DNA from: an uncultured Oscillospiraceae bacterium
GTDB lineage: Bacteria; Bacillota; Clostridia; Oscillospirales; Oscillospiraceae
Direction of reading: 5' to 3'
Assembly: GCA_900756575.1 (NCBI GenBank)
Contig: CAAEKQ010000101.1
Span: forward strand, 1-19,755
Length of the DNA: 19,755 nucleotides
Part shown: piece by piece, positions 14,422-19,755 of the stretch
Layout of the letters: every line of letters starts with the position of its first letter
Position numbering within the stretch: the first letter of the stretch is position 1
Program-made: the position numbers and the translations under genes
Notes under the pieces: generated by a model
The model's input: only the letters and a program-made list of their open reading frames with translations
Database searches by the model: none
Told to the model about the DNA's origin: nothing

Positions 14422-17400
14422 ATGGAACTCTATCACAACTCTCGCAAGCAGGAATATCGCAGCCCATACGGTGCCGTGGCGGTCGGAACAACGGTGACGA
14501 TCTCCTTGGATGCACCGGAAGCAGAACGGGTCTATCTGCGCCTGTGGACGGGATCGGAAACGCTGATCCCCATGACAAAGGGCGAAGCTGGACGATTTAC
14601 TGCGGAATGGATTGTGCCGGAAACACCGGGACTGGTGTGGTATTATTTCCGGGTGGATACGGCCAATGGGACAGTGTTCTATGGGGCGGATCACGGCGGC
14701 ACGGGAAAATGCACCGATCAGCCGGAATCCTGGCAGATCACGGTCTATGCACCCCAGCCGCTGCCGGAATGGTACCGGAATGCGGTGGTGTATCAGATTT
14801 TCCCGGATCGGTTTGCCCGAGGGGAGGATTGGCTCCGGTGCCAGGAGAATGCGGCCCATCCGGCAGGCTGGAAGGGAACCCGGCGCATGGTGATGCAGGA
14901 GTGGAACGACACGCCCTTTTACTGCCGGGACGAAAAGCAGCGGGTGACCCGCTGGCCTTTTTTCGGGGGAAATCTACAGGGAATTCTAAAAAAACTGCCC
15001 TATCTCAAGGCTCTGGGCGTGGGGGCAATCTACCTGAACCCGATTTTTCTGGCCTCCAGCAATCATAAGTACGACACGGCGGATTATCTGACCATCGACC
15101 CGGGCTTTGGCACGGAGGAGGATTTTCGGAACCTCTGCGCCCAGGCGAAAGAAATAGGCATCCGGGTGATTCTCGACGGTGTATTCAGCCATACCGGGGA
15201 CGACAGCGTCTATTTTAACCGGTTCGGAAATTATCCACAGCCCGGGGCCTATGGATCTGCGCCCAGTCCCTATGACGACTGGTACCGCTTTGGGGAAGCG
15301 TATCCCGCCGGATATGAATGCTGGTGGGGCGTGGATTCCCTGCCGGATGTGGAGGAGCTGAACCCGGGCTATCAGGAGCTTATCTGCGGAGAGGACGGCG
15401 TGATTCGAAAATGGCTGCGTCTGGGGGCCTCCGGATGGCGGCTGGACGTGGCGGATGAGCTGCCGGATTCGTTTATCGCGGCGATCCGAAGGGCCTGCAA
15501 AACGGAACAGAAGGATGCGCTGCTGCTGGGCGAGGTCTGGGAGGACGCCAGCCACAAAATCAGCTATGACCGGCTGCGGGAATATCTGCTGGGTCAGGAA
15601 CTGGACTGCACCATGCACTATCCGTTTCGGGATGGGGCGGTGGCGTTCCTGCTGGGGCAGAAAACGGCGGGGGCCTTTGCCGAGGAAATGGAGTCCATCC
15701 GGGAGAACTACCCGGAGACTGCGCTGTATGGGGCGCTGAACCTGGTGGGTACTCATGATACGCCGCGGATTCTCACGGTGCTGGGAGAAGCGCCGGAGGG
15801 ACTTACCGAGGCAGAGCGGGAAAATTATCGGCTGCCGCCGGACAAGCGGGACATGGCCCTGCGTCGGCTGCGGCTGCTGGATGAATTGCTGTTTGCGTTC
15901 CCGGGCGTGCCCTGCGTGTATTATGGTGACGAGGCGGGGATGGAGGGCTATGCCGACCCGTTCAACCGCGGTTCGTTCCCCTGGGGCAGGGAAGACGGTG
16001 ACCTTCAATACCATGTTAGAATGCTGTCGAACCTGCGGAAGGAATATCCGGTGCTGACCCATGGAACGGTTCGGTATGCGGCGGTGAATGATGCGGTATT
16101 CCTGCTGGAGCGCCAGTGGAAGGATACCAAAGTTGAACTTTATGTCAACCGATCCTGGACGGGACAGACGGTGGAGCGGGAGGGCGATGGCCTTTGCTGG
16201 CTGGATCTGCTGACCGGAACGGCGTACGCTGGAAAAACACTGACCATTGCACCCTGCACCGCCGTGATGCTCTACCGGGAGGGCACGCAGAAAACCTACT
16301 CGCCCCTGCCGGAACTGGTGAAAAAGCCAAAGGGCAAGGGAATCCTGTGCCCGCTGTTTTCCCTGCCCGGGGGAACCATGGGGCAGGGAGCCTATGATTT
16401 TCTGGACGCGATTCATCAGGCGGGGTATCAAAACTGGATGCTGCTGCCCCTGTGCCCGGTGGGGGATGGGGATTCGCCCTACTCCAGCCGCGGAATTTTT
16501 GCGGGGGATCCTCGGTATATCGACCCGGATGTAACCGTGGACATGGCCGGATATGCGGATTTTTGCCGGAACAATGCATTTTGGCTGGAGGACTATGTGC
16601 TCTTTACGGTGTTGCGCCGGGTGAACGAGAACCGTCCCTGGCAGTGCTGGCCGGAGCAAGAGCGGAACCGCACCAATCTTCTGACCCTGCGGAAGCGGTA
16701 TGCAAAAGAGCTGGAGGCACTCCGGCGGGAGCAGTATCGGTTCTTCTGCCAGTGGAATCAACTGAAACAGTACGCCGAGGCCCTGGGCATTGCGCTGATC
16801 GGCGACCTGCCCATCTATGCGGCGGTGGACGGGGCGGATACCTGGGCCCATCGGGAGCTGTTTCAGCTGGACGAGCAGGGCTATCCCACCCTGCGCGCCG
16901 GGTGCCCGCCGGATTATTTCGCGCCGGAGGGGCAGGACTGGGGCAACCCGCTCTATGATTGGGAGCGAATGGCCCGGGGCGGCTATGATTGGTGGGCGAA
17001 GCGGGTGCAGCAGGCCCTGTCGCAGTTTGACTTCGTGCGGATGGATCATTTCCGGGGCTTTGCGGCCTATTATGCGATTCCGGCGGAGGAGACGGCAAAG
17101 AGCGGCTACTGGATGAAGGGGCCGGGGGTGACGCTGTTCCGGGCGCTGGCGGAAAAACTGGGGCAGCTTCCGATTATTGCGGAAGATCTTGGTGCGCTGG
17201 ACAGTCAGGTGACGGTGCTCCTGCGGCATACGGGCCTGCCGGGAATGAATGTCTGGCAGTTTAACGCCCGGGAGATGGTGGCAATGCCCCCGGAGGAAGC
17301 GGAAAATCGCGTATTTTTCAGCGGAACCCACGACAATCAGACACTCAGGGGCTTTTTGGAGACCCAGGGAAGCGACACTGCGCCGGAAGAAATTCTGAAT

Positions 17401-17565
17401 GAACTGCTGTCTTCTCATGCTGCTGCCGTGATTCTCCCGGTGCAGGACGTGTTGGGGCTGGGGGATGAAGCGCGCATCAACGTTCCCGGCGTTCCCACCG
17501 GCAACTGGACGTGGCAGATGACAGCCCGGCAGCTGGAGCAGCTGAAAAAGGGGGGCATCCTGTGA
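14422..17565 (+). CDS. Fused GH13 neopullulanase/debranching-type enzyme and GH77 4-alpha-glucanotransferase
   Basis: 1047 aa, ATG at 14422 after CGGAGGCGCAC. Residues 1-115 form a beta-rich module like the N-terminal domain of neopullulanases. Residues about 120-615 are a GH13 barrel with VYQIFPDRFARG, IYLNPIFLASSNHKYDTADY, DGVFSHTGDDSVYFN, and intact catalytic Asp342 (WRLDVADELPD), Glu371 (LLGEVWED) and Asp446 (GTHDTPRI). From about residue 636 a MalQ-type GH77 domain starts (GILCPLFSLPGG, DSPYSSRGIFAGDP), with catalytic Asp875 (RMDHFRGF), Glu921 (IIAEDLG) and Asp971 (GTHDN). The GH77 part is about 410 aa against the usual 500. The region between DPRYIDPDV and AFWLEDY lacks some 50 residues normally present. 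Likely role: hydrolysis of branch points or limit dextrins and chain disproportionation in glycogen breakdown. Similar fusions are known to me from Clostridia, often named GlgX/4-alpha-glucanotransferase. Confidence 0.92.
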   Translation: MELYHNSRKQEYRSPYGAVAVGTTVTISLDAPEAERVYLRLWTGSETLIPMTKGEAGRFTAEWIVPETPGLVWYYFRVDTANGTVFYGADHGGTGKCTDQPESWQITVYAPQPLPEWYRNAVVYQIFPDRFARGEDWLRCQENAAHPAGWKGTRRMVMQEWNDTPFYCRDEKQRVTRWPFFGGNLQGILKKLPYLKALGVGAIYLNPIFLASSNHKYDTADYLTIDPGFGTEEDFRNLCAQAKEIGIRVILDGVFSHTGDDSVYFNRFGNYPQPGAYGSAPSPYDDWYRFGEAYPAGYECWWGVDSLPDVEELNPGYQELICGEDGVIRKWLRLGASGWRLDVADELPDSFIAAIRRACKTEQKDALLLGEVWEDASHKISYDRLREYLLGQELDCTMHYPFRDGAVAFLLGQKTAGAFAEEMESIRENYPETALYGALNLVGTHDTPRILTVLGEAPEGLTEAERENYRLPPDKRDMALRRLRLLDELLFAFPGVPCVYYGDEAGMEGYADPFNRGSFPWGREDGDLQYHVRMLSNLRKEYPVLTHGTVRYAAVNDAVFLLERQWKDTKVELYVNRSWTGQTVEREGDGLCWLDLLTGTAYAGKTLTIAPCTAVMLYREGTQKTYSPLPELVKKPKGKGILCPLFSLPGGTMGQGAYDFLDAIHQAGYQNWMLLPLCPVGDGDSPYSSRGIFAGDPRYIDPDVTVDMAGYADFCRNNAFWLEDYVLFTVLRRVNENRPWQCWPEQERNRTNLLTLRKRYAKELEALRREQYRFFCQWNQLKQYAEALGIALIGDLPIYAAVDGADTWAHRELFQLDEQGYPTLRAGCPPDYFAPEGQDWGNPLYDWERMARGGYDWWAKRVQQALSQFDFVRMDHFRGFAAYYAIPAEETAKSGYWMKGPGVTLFRALAEKLGQLPIIAEDLGALDSQVTVLLRHTGLPGMNVWQFNAREMVAMPPEEAENRVFFSGTHDNQTLRGFLETQGSDTAPEEILNELLSSHAAAVILPVQDVLGLGDEARINVPGVPTGNWTWQMTARQLEQLKKGGIL

Positions 17566-18092
17566 GACTGTTTTATGCGCTGGTACCGTCGGAAGCGGAG
17601 AAGCGGAACATACTGCGGTGGCAGGAGAATTTGGAGAATGCGTCGGAATCCGGACGTTTTTCACCGACAGAGAACCTCCACATGACCCTACAATTTCTCG
17701 GAGAAATTCCACCGGAACGGGTGGAAGCACTGAAAGAGATTTTGACTGCGACAGCCGGAAATTACAGGCCGTTTTCTATCACGCTGGATGCCTATGGCTG
17801 GTTTCCGGGGAAAGGGCATGAGCGGCTTTGGTATCTCACCGGAAACGGCCCGGAAGCTACCGCAATATTCTATGAGTTGGGAGAAGCATTGACGGAAAAC
17901 GGCTTTTCGGTGGAAGGCCGGGCATTTATTCCCCATATCACTCTGGCCCGCCGGTGCAGGCTGAAAAACAGAAGAATCCCGGAAGAAGCGGAGCCGGTTT
18001 CCGTTCAAGTGCAGCGCCTCTGGCTTATGGAATCCCGGCAAATTCGGGGCAGTACGGTATATGTGCCCATATTTCATGCGGGAATGGCGTAA
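17562..18092 (+). CDS. thpR: RNA 2',3'-cyclic phosphodiesterase (2H phosphoesterase family)
   Basis: 176 aa from GTG at 17562, which overlaps the stop of the upstream gene (GTGA) and has AAGGGGGG before it; the frame is open further upstream, but only inside the previous gene. The two HxTx motifs that define 2H phosphoesterases are present: His40 in LHMTLQFLGE and His125 in PHITLAR. The start RLFYALVPSEAEKR and the length match ThpR/LigT (about 175-190 aa), which open 2',3'-cyclic phosphates at RNA ends and can join 2'-5' in vitro. A link with glycogen metabolism is not obvious. Translational coupling to the fusion gene may simply be economical co-expression. It is followed by a strong terminator that closes the operon. 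Confidence 0.93.
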   Translation: MRLFYALVPSEAEKRNILRWQENLENASESGRFSPTENLHMTLQFLGEIPPERVEALKEILTATAGNYRPFSITLDAYGWFPGKGHERLWYLTGNGPEATAIFYELGEALTENGFSVEGRAFIPHITLARRCRLKNRRIPEEAEPVSVQVQRLWLMESRQIRGSTVYVPIFHAGMA

Positions 18093-18095
18093 AAG

Positions 18096-18127
18096 AAGGA
18101 CCTGATACGAGGGTATCGGGTCCTTTT
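18096..18127. terminator. Intrinsic terminator of the glycogen operon, probably bidirectional
   Basis: AAGGACCTGATAC (18096-18108) pairs with GTATCGGGTCCTT (18113-18125) with one T-G wobble and a 4-nt loop, followed by a T run. On the minus strand the same stem is followed by TTCTTTT, so it can also stop transcription coming from the right. Confidence 0.9.
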
Positions 18128-18147
18128 TGGGTGATATGGGCAAATAA

Positions 18148-18185
18148 CTGCCGTGTACGGTATCTTTCTTCACCATACACGGCAG
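18148..18185 (-). terminator. Long hairpin, possible terminator of the leftward transcript
   Basis: CTGCCGTGTA (18148-18157) and TACACGGCAG (18176-18185) form a perfect 10-bp stem, and inner GGT/ACC can add three pairs. On the minus strand the stem is followed by TTATTTG, weakly like a terminator. On the plus strand no T run follows. Confidence 0.45.
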
Positions 18186-18271
18186 CTACTGCTGAGTGGG
18201 ATCACTCATGCCCCTCTCATCCTTTCATATGAAATTATTTTTTACAAAGGTACTGTGGCGTCATTGCCAGA

Positions 18272-18576
18272 TCATCTGTTCACGGGACTGTCCTCCAGAA
18301 TGTTGTGAATAAAAATCTCATCCAATCGGCGGAATCTCCGCTTTAGTTTTTCATGGGACCCGAGCCTCCAACAAAATGACATCTGGACGTTTGACGGATC
18401 AGTACATGGGAATTAACCTCCAATTTCATTGTCCGGACGGCGATTGCCATGCGGGGACTTGTCATAAAATTTCGAATTTGACGAACTGAAAAAAGATCAG
18501 CTGTGCATGGGACCCTTGCCTCCATCGATGGGTGGATCGGACGTTACTTCGATCAGTACATCGGAGTGTACCTCCC
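18272..18576 (-). repeat. Five diverged tandem copies of a GGAGG-spacer-TCCNATG element
   Basis: On the plus strand the copies read CATGGGACC-nnn-GCCTCCA at 18352 and 18506, GATCAGTACAT-nGGA-ACCTCC at 18397 and 18551, and GATCATCTGTTCACGGGAC-CTCC at 18270. Copies 1 and 2 of each kind are exactly 154 nt apart, and within each pair the offset is 53 nt, so a roughly 150-nt unit was duplicated and then diverged. The copy at 18270 is a further, more distant member. Confidence 0.6.
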
Positions 18577-18761
18577 AATGTTGGAATATCTATTTTCAAC
18601 CGGAAATCCCGGATAAGAATATTAGGCGGGGTTTCAAACATCTGAAAATAAACAATGCAAGATTACACATATCAAACCTGCAAATCTTCCGACAGAGTCA
18701 CTCGCTGAACTGTCGTGCTAGACTACTTCATTGGAATCATTCCTTTCTTCTTTGTGTCTAC

Positions 18762-18790
18762 AATATACAACATAAATGAAATATTGTCAA
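18762..18790 (-). promoter_or_regulatory. Near-consensus leftward promoter in the intergenic region
   Basis: Minus strand TTGACA (18790-18785), 17 bp, TATATT (18767-18762): 11 of 12 consensus positions. It points away from the T-box gene, into a region without protein genes. Confidence 0.65.
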
Positions 18791-18993
18791 GGGGTTTTGT
18801 GAGAAAAATGCAAAATATTTTTTCTAATATCTGCGACGGAAAACCTGCAATGACGGAAGCAGTTGACGGATATGCATCTTATGCGCCGAAGACATACTTA
18901 TGTGCGCTGAGTATGCACAAACGAATGCGCAACTTGTACAAAAACGCCACAAAAAACCGCGAAAAGGTTGTTGCGTGAAACGGAAAATGCATA
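18791..18993. other. AT-rich stretch without supported features
   Basis: Open frames here have no ribosome binding site and low-complexity translations. Small repeats such as CTTATGCGC/CTTATGTGCGC and a weak CGCAAC/GTTGCG dyad are visible, but I assign no function. It separates the divergent promoters at 18762-18790 and 18994-19022. Confidence 0.5.
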
Positions 18994-19022
18994 TTGACAA
19001 ATTCCGCCTGGGCGACTATGAT
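18994..19022 (+). promoter_or_regulatory. Promoter of the T-box controlled oxidoreductase operon
   Basis: TTGACA (18994-18999), 17 bp, TATGAT (19017-19022). The expected start near 19029 is just before the T-box leader. Confidence 0.75.
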
Positions 19023-19029
19023 AGAGCCA

Positions 19030-19280
19030 AGTTAAAAACACTGGAAATGTAATGACGAAGACAGTAGGACGCAGGCAAACTCCAAAGCGAGCCGGGGGCG
19101 GTGAGAGCCCGGTGATAGTAGCGGCGGTCTGAACATCACTTCTGAACAGCAGCCCAAACATTGTAGTAGGCGCTGCCGGTACCCTGCCGTTATCTGGGGA
19201 TGCATATGTTGGTATGCAGTAATGGGTGGTAATACGAAGCGTTTGCGGCTTTCGTCCCTTTACGGACGGGGCCGCTTTTT
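19030..19280 (+). promoter_or_regulatory. T-box leader, probable tRNA-Ile specificity (specifier ATC)
   Basis: The order of T-box elements is recognisable. Stem I begins with GACGAAGACAGTAGGAC (from 19044) and has an apical stem GCCGGG/CCCGGT (19091-19096 with 19108-19113) around GGTGAGA. The specifier-loop 3' side reads GAAC-ATC-ACTTCTGA, giving specifier ATC at 19135-19137. A GCCGTTATC block follows (19186-19194), then a stem III-like hairpin TGCATA/TATGCA (19201-19218). The T-box bulge is TGGGTGGTAATACG (19223-19236), and the leader ends in a terminator. The bulge TGGT would pair with ACCA, fitting the A discriminator base of tRNA-Ile. Uncharged tRNA-Ile binding should favour the antiterminator and switch on the downstream gene. 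The T-box is near certain; the codon is a reading by eye. Confidence 0.88.
19245..19280 (+). terminator. T-box leader terminator
   Basis: GCGGC (19245-19249) pairs with GCCGC (19271-19275) and CGTCC (19253-19257) with GGACG (19264-19268), followed by TTTTT (19276-19280). Its left part would compete with the antiterminator formed by the T-box bulge. Confidence 0.85.
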
Positions 19281-19317
19281 GTATATCCGACTGCATCAAA
19301 AACAGGGAGGTATTTTT

Positions 19318-19755
19318 GTGAACAATCAGGATATGGTGGAGATCCGCTGGCATGGCCGCGGCGGACAGGGCGCAAAAACCGCTTGCCTTCTGCTGGCGGA
19401 CGCGGCGTTCTCCTCCGGCAAATACGTACAGGGCTTTCCGGAATATGGCCCGGAGCGCAGCGGTGCTCCCATCACGGCCTATAACCGAATCAGCAACCAG
19501 CGGTGCAACATTCATTCCAATATCTATGAGCCGGACTATGTGGTGGTGGTAGATGAGGGCCTCATCGAGTGCGTGGACGTGACCGCGGGCTTGAAGGAAT
19601 CCGGCGCGATCATCATCAACACCAGAAAGACCCCGGAGGAGATTCGCCCGCTGCTGGGCGGCTATGCGGGCCGGGTATGTACCATCGACGCCAATGGCAT
19701 TTCCAAAGAGATTCTGGGCAAGGTATTCCCCAACTCCCCCATGCTGGCTGCTACG
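19318..19755 (+). CDS. 2-oxoacid:ferredoxin oxidoreductase gamma subunit (pyruvate/2-oxoisovalerate type), partial at right edge
   Basis: 146 residues from GTG at 19318, preceded by GGGAGG (19305-19310). The frame is open to the window end, and about 40-50 residues are expected to be missing. The gamma-subunit signature is clear: IRWHGRGGQGAKTACLLLADA at the N-terminus, then GFPEYGPERSGAPITAYNRI and YVVVVDEGLIE. In multi-subunit 2-oxoacid:ferredoxin oxidoreductases this subunit works with the delta (ferredoxin-like), alpha and beta (thiamine diphosphate) subunits, which presumably follow to the right. Pyruvate-, 2-oxoisovalerate- and indolepyruvate-type gamma subunits are hard to tell apart by sequence. 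The tRNA-Ile T-box in front favours a branched-chain 2-oxo acid substrate, possibly in the reductive, biosynthetic direction. That assignment is inference; the family is firm. Confidence 0.9.
   Translation, partial: MNNQDMVEIRWHGRGGQGAKTACLLLADAAFSSGKYVQGFPEYGPERSGAPITAYNRISNQRCNIHSNIYEPDYVVVVDEGLIECVDVTAGLKESGAIIINTRKTPEEIRPLLGGYAGRVCTIDANGISKEILGKVFPNSPMLAAT

Larger units (their letters stand above)
18140..18755 (-). ncRNA. Candidate undescribed leftward RNA with repeated Shine-Dalgarno and mini-ORF units
   Basis: A TTGACA-17-TATATT promoter (18790-18762, minus strand) predicts a start near 18755. Transcription would run left to the hairpin at 18148-18185 or the bidirectional terminator at 18096-18127, about 610-650 nt. 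No long plausible protein is encoded. On this strand six sites show a purine-rich Shine-Dalgarno motif (five times GGAGG, once AAGGA), then 6-9 nt often containing TCC that can pair back with the GGA, then ATG or GTG and a stop after one to three further codons. The mini-ORFs lie at 18723-18731 (MK), 18553-18561 (MY), 18497-18508 (MHS), 18399-18407 (MY), 18343-18354 (MKN) and 18272-18283 (VNR, GTG start). Other local hairpins are CGACAG/CTGTCG (18690-18715) and GCGGA/TCCGC near 18330-18342. I recognise no known RNA family. It could instead be a decayed element. Confidence 0.35.

Noticed and set aside
14986..17730. 914-codon open frame on the minus strand opposite the GH13-GH77 gene
   Set aside because: It is antisense to a gene with intact catalytic motifs in both halves. 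Its translation is rich in His, Arg, Pro and Gln without domains, typical of the reverse complement of GC-rich coding sequence.
18343..18525. 60-codon minus-strand open frame in the repeat region
   Set aside because: It runs through two repeat copies, has no family resemblance, and the other copies are interrupted in the same frame, so the repeats are not conserved as protein. Only the tiny MKN frame at its end fits the repeat pattern.
18272..18576. CRISPR array
   Set aside because: Copies are diverged, spacing alternates between 53 and about 100 nt, and there are no identical repeats and no cas genes.
18140..18790. Insertion sequence or prophage remnant
   Set aside because: No transposase or integrase fragment, terminal inverted repeats or target duplication can be seen, although a decayed non-autonomous element is not fully excluded.
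18715..18978. 87-codon plus-strand open frame between the two divergent promoters
   Set aside because: No ribosome binding site, low-complexity translation, and it overlaps the leftward promoter.
19081..19130. Resemblance of the GC-rich GGTGAGAGCCCGG block to a cobalamin or other metabolite riboswitch
   Set aside because: The order of stem I, specifier region, GTTATC block, GGGTGG bulge and terminator fits a T-box much better.

Overview
The window looks like chromosomal DNA of an anaerobic gut-type member of the Clostridia (Bacillota), most likely Oscillospiraceae/Ruminococcaceae. The reasons are GC-rich genes with strong AGGAGG-type ribosome binding sites, a Firmicutes-style glgB-glgP-glgC-glgD-glgA glycogen cluster, a T-box leader, QueH in place of QueG, and a ferredoxin-linked 2-oxoacid oxidoreductase. 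The taxon is inferred from gene content and was not tested.

Layout. (1) 1-900, minus strand: a 5' fragment of a DinB/YfiT-like protein with a Gly-Gly-Pro repeat, preceded by queH. (2) 980-5590, plus strand: an AraC/YesN-type regulator without a receiver domain, two tandem paralogous acyltransferase-3 membrane proteins each with its own TATAAT promoter, and an EamA transporter overlapping the second by ATGA. A bidirectional terminator separates this block from a convergent PaaI-like thioesterase (minus strand, 5630-6031). (3) 6076-18127: a seven-gene glycogen operon, glgB, glgP, glgC, glgD, glgA, a GH13-GH77 fusion (debranching enzyme plus 4-alpha-glucanotransferase) and thpR. It is expressed from a TTGACA-17-TACAAT promoter whose -35 is one arm of a perfect 8-bp inverted repeat. 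(4) 18128-19317: 1.2 kb without a supported protein gene. The left half holds decayed tandem repeats apparently transcribed leftward from a near-consensus promoter. The right half is a rightward T-box leader with a probable isoleucine specifier (ATC). (5) 19318-end: the start of a 2-oxoacid:ferredoxin oxidoreductase gamma subunit under T-box control.

How the genes work together. GlgC and GlgD make ADP-glucose (GlgD appears to be non-catalytic), GlgA polymerises it and GlgB adds branches. GlgP phosphorolyses outer chains, and the fused GH13-GH77 enzyme handles limit dextrins and maltooligosaccharides. The T-box couples the oxidoreductase to uncharged tRNA-Ile. This suggests a role in branched-chain 2-oxo acids, possibly reductive carboxylation of branched acyl-CoAs to isoleucine/valine precursors, rather than general pyruvate catabolism.

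The least explained part is 18140-18755. On the minus strand there are six Shine-Dalgarno-like motifs, each followed by a start codon and a stop one to three codons later. Five belong to an internally repeated family, and the whole stretch lies between a strong promoter and two hairpins. It may be an undescribed structured or ribosome-interacting RNA.
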